Source: Dehalococcoidales bacterium (GTDB taxonomy: Bacteria; Chloroflexota; Dehalococcoidia; Dehalococcoidales; RBG-16-60-22). From it: a DNA stretch of 15,356 bases. This document shows, in pieces, positions 12,330 to 15,356 of this stretch (position 1 is its first letter; the number at the start of each line of letters is the position of its first letter). The translations under genes were made by a program, and so were the position numbers. The notes below the pieces were generated by a model. It did no database searches, had not been told where the DNA came from, and worked only from the letters and a program-made list of their open reading frames with translations. The stretch is from NCBI GenBank assembly GCA_030639445.1, contig DAOWCR010000008.1, forward strand, positions 1 through 15,356, written 5' to 3'.

Positions 12330-14408
12330 TCAACCTATCGCTTCGGCTATCAGCTCGGCGATATCCATAGCCTTAAGCGATGTCTCCGCCTCCTTTGACT
12401 TTATCCCGTCCTCAAACATCTGCCGGCAGTAAGGGCAGGCGGTGGCTATCACGCTGGCGTTAAGTGCCATCGCCTGCTCGGTGCGCATTTCGTTAATCCG
12501 CTGTCCCTGCTTTTGTTCTTCCAGCCACAGGTGACCCCCGCCGGCGCCGCAGCAGAAACTTCTCTCCCGGTTCCGAGCCATCTCCACGAGATTGGTACCT
12601 GGTATACTATGCAAAATCTGCCGTGGCAAATCATAAATATCATCGCACCGGCCCAGATAGCAGGCGTCGTGGTAGGTTATTATTCCGCCGCTACTTTTAA
12701 TATGGCCTAGTTTGCCCTCTCTCAGCAGGTCGGCGATAACCCTGGTATGGTGGACCACCTCAAAATCGCCGCCAAACGGTGGGTATTCATATTTCAGGGT
12801 GTTGTAGCAGTGAGGGCAGCCGGTAACTATTTTTTTGATACCGTAGTTCTGGAACCGCTCAATGTTACCCTGCGCCTGGAGCTGGAAGAGGTACTCGTTA
12901 CCCAGCCGGCGGGCCGGGTCACCACAGCAGGTCTCTTCCACGCCCAGGATGCCAAAATTAACTCCGGCCAGTTTCAGTATCCGGGCAATCGCCCGGGCCA
13001 CCCGGGTGCTTCTCTCCTCCAGGGCCTCGGTGCAGCCCACCCAGAACAGGACGTCAATATCACTGTCATCGGCCAGAGTCTTGACCTCTAGTCCCTCCGC
13101 CCAGTCGGTCCGACTCAACGTAGTGCCCCGCCACGGGTGCCCCCTGGCCTCAATACTCTTCAGCGCGCTTTCCCCTGTCTCCGGGATGGAGGCCTGCTCC
13201 AGCACCAGGTTTCGCCTCATCTCCATAACCTTGGCCACCGGCTCGATACCTGCCGGGCACACTTCCTGGCAGGCGTAACAGGTGGTGCAGTTCCATATCT
13301 CGTCCTCCGAGACCACCCCGCCAATGAGGGTCCGCCCAACCTCCCCGGGACTAGCGGCTCCAGTCTTGTTCTTGAGCAGAGCCGGGCCGCGCTCCATCAG
13401 ACTGCTTCTCAGGTCCTGGATTAACTTCTTGGGGCTTAAGGGCTTACCGCTGAGATAGGCAGGGCAGTTGTCCTGGCACCGCCCGCAACGGGTGCAGGCG
13501 TCCAGGTCCAGGAGGTGTTTCCAGCTAAAATCCTCAATTTTAGCGGCGCCAAAGGTCTCCGTGGCCTCAATATCTATGGGTACCAGCGCGCCTCTCGGCG
13601 CCAGGTTACGGAAGAAAACATTGACCGTGGCGGTAATAATGTGCCACAGCCGGTTCCAGGAGAGAGAAACGTAAATAATCGCCCCCAGGGAAATGAGCAC
13701 GTGCAGCCACCAGGTAACCTGGTGCCAGGCCAGCAGGGCCGTCTGGCTTAAACCGCTAAAAGCCAGGGCCAGGGCATAGCCACCAGGCGACCACGGCGCC
13801 CAGTCCGGGCTGGTCTTTAGCTCGGTGGCGGCCAGGCGAAACCCCTCGACGATAAAGCCGCTGGCCACCACGGCCAGGATGAGAAAGAGGGCAATTAAGT
13901 CCTCGGCTTTGTTGTCCAGCCGGTCCGGTCTCTGGAGATAGCGCCGGACCAGGGCTAAGACTACTCCCAGCAACACCAGTATGCCAAAGACGTCAACCAC
14001 CAGGGAATAACCCAGGTAGAAACCGCCGTGCAGAAAATGAAAGAAGTAGTGGCTGATAAAATCCAGAAATGAACCCAGGAGAAAGATAATGCAGCCGGCA
14101 AAAATGAGGAAGTGGATTAGGCCAGGGTAAAACTCACGGGGACGGAGGTCTTTGAGCAAGAAACGGCGGTGTCCCAGGCCGTCGGCGACGCCAAAGAACT
14201 TGCGGTGCAGTAAAAGGTCAGCGGCGCTGACCAGGAATAGCCGCGTTCTTTTGCCTAACTGGTTGAAGCGGTTATCCGGTCCGCCCAGCCGCCATAGCTT
14301 ATAACGGCGGTAGAGTGCGTAAATAAAGACGCCGGCAGCTACCGCCGCCAGCGCGTAGATAATTTCACCGAAGGGGATATTCCAGAATACTTCCCGGGCG
14401 GGCTCCAT
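12330..14408 (-). CDS. Membrane Fe-S oxidoreductase (EMO/FadF-like: cytochrome b, 2x[4Fe-4S], 2x CCG)
   Basis: This DUF224/HdrD-type protein probably links reduced ETF to menaquinone at the cytoplasmic membrane, as proposed for FadF and for the EMO of syntrophic fatty-acid oxidisers. The 692 residues have three parts. The first is an N-terminal NarI-like region (1-265) with about five or six hydrophobic segments and candidate heme histidines (His99, His229, His236 in WHQVTWWLH). The second is a ferredoxin domain with two clusters (Cys305/308/311/315 and Cys374/377/380/384). The third has two CCG domains (Cys459, CC494-495, Cys531/534; Cys583, CC619-620, Cys658/661), which in HdrB form a noncubane cluster. 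The ATG at 14408 has a poor ribosome site. It is the first gene of the - strand arm, 65 bases before the thiolase, and would re-oxidise electrons from the acyl-CoA dehydrogenase of the + arm. No etfAB or FixC-like flavoprotein is encoded here. The domain order is certain; partner and direction are inferred. Confidence 0.9.
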   Translation of the reverse strand: MEPAREVFWNIPFGEIIYALAAVAAGVFIYALYRRYKLWRLGGPDNRFNQLGKRTRLFLVSAADLLLHRKFFGVADGLGHRRFLLKDLRPREFYPGLIHFLIFAGCIIFLLGSFLDFISHYFFHFLHGGFYLGYSLVVDVFGILVLLGVVLALVRRYLQRPDRLDNKAEDLIALFLILAVVASGFIVEGFRLAATELKTSPDWAPWSPGGYALALAFSGLSQTALLAWHQVTWWLHVLISLGAIIYVSLSWNRLWHIITATVNVFFRNLAPRGALVPIDIEATETFGAAKIEDFSWKHLLDLDACTRCGRCQDNCPAYLSGKPLSPKKLIQDLRSSLMERGPALLKNKTGAASPGEVGRTLIGGVVSEDEIWNCTTCYACQEVCPAGIEPVAKVMEMRRNLVLEQASIPETGESALKSIEARGHPWRGTTLSRTDWAEGLEVKTLADDSDIDVLFWVGCTEALEERSTRVARAIARILKLAGVNFGILGVEETCCGDPARRLGNEYLFQLQAQGNIERFQNYGIKKIVTGCPHCYNTLKYEYPPFGGDFEVVHHTRVIADLLREGKLGHIKSSGGIITYHDACYLGRCDDIYDLPRQILHSIPGTNLVEMARNRERSFCCGAGGGHLWLEEQKQGQRINEMRTEQAMALNASVIATACPYCRQMFEDGIKSKEAETSLKAMDIAELIAEAIG

Positions 14409-14451
14409 GTTTATTTCTCTACGCCAGTTTCACAGCAACTTGCCTCATCTT

Positions 14452-14479
14452 ATCATACTCACCACCAGCCAGCAAGCAA
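14452..14479 (-). promoter_or_regulatory. Candidate promoter for the membrane oxidoreductase arm
   Basis: On the - strand TTGCTT (14474-14479) and TATGAT (14452-14457, 5 of 6) are separated by 16 bases, about 45 bases before the ATG at 14408. The region is AT-richer than its surroundings and lies between the repeat element and the gene. Confidence 0.35.
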
Positions 14480-14534
14480 AATAAAAGAGTTTTTGGCAAC
14501 CTTTTTGCCCGTCCCGCCTCCCTTTAAGACATAT

Positions 14535-14769
14535 GGTGACCTTACCCCCATGACCCCCTCTCCTTTGATAGGGAGAGGGAGAATAATTTTGTAAGAGAGG
14601 CGAGGTCTCTCTTTAACTCTCCTTTCTCCGGGTTAATAATGTGGAGGTGTTTCAGCTCTCCTTACCCTGGGCTAGTAATGCGGGGTGTTTAAGAGGGGTG
14701 CCCCTCTTCTCAAAACCTTCCCCTCTCCCCTTACCAAGGGGAAGGGGGACAAAGGGGGATGGGGTCACC
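14535..14769. repeat. MITE-like composite intergenic element, about 235 bp
   Basis: This second copy of the element at 7625-7944 lies in the 423-base gap between the membrane oxidoreductase and the B-box gene. It begins with GGTGACC and ends with GGTCACC, a perfect 7-bp inverted terminus. In order it holds an imperfect CCCTCTCC hairpin (14556-14579), the tandem pair (14617-14689), the 8-bp stem AAGAGGGG/CCCCTCTT (14691-14708), and the CCCCTT-ACC-AAGGGG hairpin (14727-14741) followed by GGGGGACAAAGGGGGATGGG. It is shorter than the first copy because it lacks the module-C stretch. No target duplication is evident. The rest of the gap (14409-14534 and 14770-14831) shows only the candidate promoter. 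Confidence 0.8.
14617..14689. repeat. Two tandem 34-35-base units, period 39
   Basis: Units at 14617-14651 and 14656-14689 share CTCTCCTT, GGGTTAATAATG or its variant GGGCTAGTAATG, and GGTGTT with the pair at 7788-7859. Confidence 0.75.
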
Positions 14770-14831
14770 CAATGAAATCTAAAGGAGGACGGGTTAAATA
14801 AACGATCTCGTAAACCAGGGTGGTAGAGCGT

Positions 14832-15296
14832 CTAGCGTAAGCGGGTAACGGCGATGAAGATACCCAGGGCCAGGGCTAAAAGGTCAAGAACATGGAACAT
14901 ACCAAAAACAAGACTGACCAGATAGCTTATGACCACCCCGATACCAGCCATGGTAGCTAAACCTTTGCCGCGCTTGCGGTTGACGGCAAGGCTGACCACC
15001 TCACCAATGGCGTAACCAACGGCGGGACCCAGCAGTAAATTAAAGAAAAAGAAGGGCAGCAGGCCCCCCACCACTCCCCAGGCAACCCCGCAAACAATCG
15101 CCATACCCAGCGCCGTGGCAGCGGCCCTCAGGTAATAACGGGCAGAAACGCGGTAGGTGGGTAGTTTATACAGCCGGGCGCAGTCCGGGCACCTGGAACC
15201 CACCGGGGTCTGCACCAGGCATTTGGGACATATCGGCTTCCCACACTTACCGCACCTCAGATTGGTCTCTACCGGGGGGTGAGCCGCGCATTTCAT
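14832..15296 (-). CDS. Small B-box-type zinc-binding membrane protein
   Basis: This is a hypothetical protein of 154 residues. The N-terminal 40 residues carry an eight-ligand B-box-like zinc module: Cys3, His6, Cys15, Cys18, Cys24, Cys27, Cys36 and Cys39 in MKCAAHP, LRCGKCG, ICPKC and CPDC. Three or four hydrophobic segments follow, roughly residues 58-78, 79-104 and 114-150, so the zinc module would sit at a membrane face. An in-frame GTG at 15338 would add 14 residues, but the family normally begins at M-x-C-x-x-H-P, so the ATG at 15296 is preferred; neither start has a clear ribosome site. Bacterial proteins of this architecture have no assigned function to my knowledge. It is separated from the acyl-CoA genes by a repeat element and need not be related to them. 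Confidence 0.8.
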   Translation of the reverse strand: MKCAAHPPVETNLRCGKCGKPICPKCLVQTPVGSRCPDCARLYKLPTYRVSARYYLRAAATALGMAIVCGVAWGVVGGLLPFFFFNLLLGPAVGYAIGEVVSLAVNRKRGKGLATMAGIGVVISYLVSLVFGMFHVLDLLALALGIFIAVTRLR

Positions 15297-15356
15297 GGTG
15301 AAGTCATTCTTTCCCTTGCCCGGAATGCTCCGGGGCACCTGTTTTCGGAGGAGCCC

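Overview
The window reads as chromosomal DNA of a GC-rich, anaerobic bacterium. The set of oxygen-sensitive acyl-CoA enzymes (an HgdB/Bcr-type dehydratase or reductase with ATP-driven activators, a B12-dependent acyl-CoA mutase, and a DUF224-type membrane Fe-S oxidoreductase) together with the C/G-rich palindromic intergenic repeats suggests an uncultured Dehalococcoidia-like Chloroflexota. That assignment is inference from gene content and style; there is no rRNA or other phylogenetic marker here.

Layout. The left arm (about 1-5304) runs on the + strand: the 3' part of a Sir2 NAD-dependent deacylase, then after a good candidate promoter a MeaB/ArgK-type GTPase chaperone, an acyl-CoA dehydrogenase, and the large and small subunits of a split coenzyme-B12 acyl-CoA mutase. 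The right arm (14408 down to 5301) runs on the - strand. In transcription order it holds a membrane-bound cytochrome b/Fe-S/CCG-domain oxidoreductase (EMO/FadF-like), a SCP-x type thiolase, its DUF35 Zn-ribbon/OB-fold partner, two HgdB-superfamily catalytic subunits (BcrB-like, BcrC-like), two BadF/BcrA-type activator subunits, and a MaoC-type enoyl-CoA hydratase. The arms meet tail to tail at 5301-5304, where two TAG stop codons share one palindromic CTAG. Beyond the right arm, at 14832-15296, lies a small B-box zinc-ribbon membrane protein.

How the genes may work together (inference). The activator pair would hydrolyse ATP to push low-potential electrons into the BcrB/BcrC-like heterodimer, which reduces or dehydrates an acyl-CoA. 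MaoC hydrates an enoyl-CoA, and the thiolase-DUF35 complex cleaves or forms a 3-oxoacyl-CoA. The mutase, maintained by MeaB, rearranges a carbon skeleton. The acyl-CoA dehydrogenase would hand electrons through an ETF (not encoded here) to the membrane oxidoreductase and quinone. No CoA ligase, 3-hydroxyacyl-CoA dehydrogenase, ETF or epimerase is present, so the substrate cannot be read from this window.

The most unusual item is the mutase. By position it keeps the MCM carboxylate-binding Arg207 and the lower-ligand His610, but replaces Tyr75, Thr77, Tyr89, Ser114 and His244 in the large subunit and Lys604 and Asp608 in the B12 subunit. It is a candidate for an undescribed acyl-CoA mutase specificity beside a benzoyl-CoA-reductase-like system.

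Four intergenic gaps (2937-3106, 5736-5903, 7561-8008, 14409-14831) carry related modular palindromic repeats. The two largest are MITE-like elements of about 235 and 320 bp with GGTGACC-type inverted ends and an internal tandem repeat. No tRNA, rRNA, CRISPR array, integrase or transposase gene was seen.
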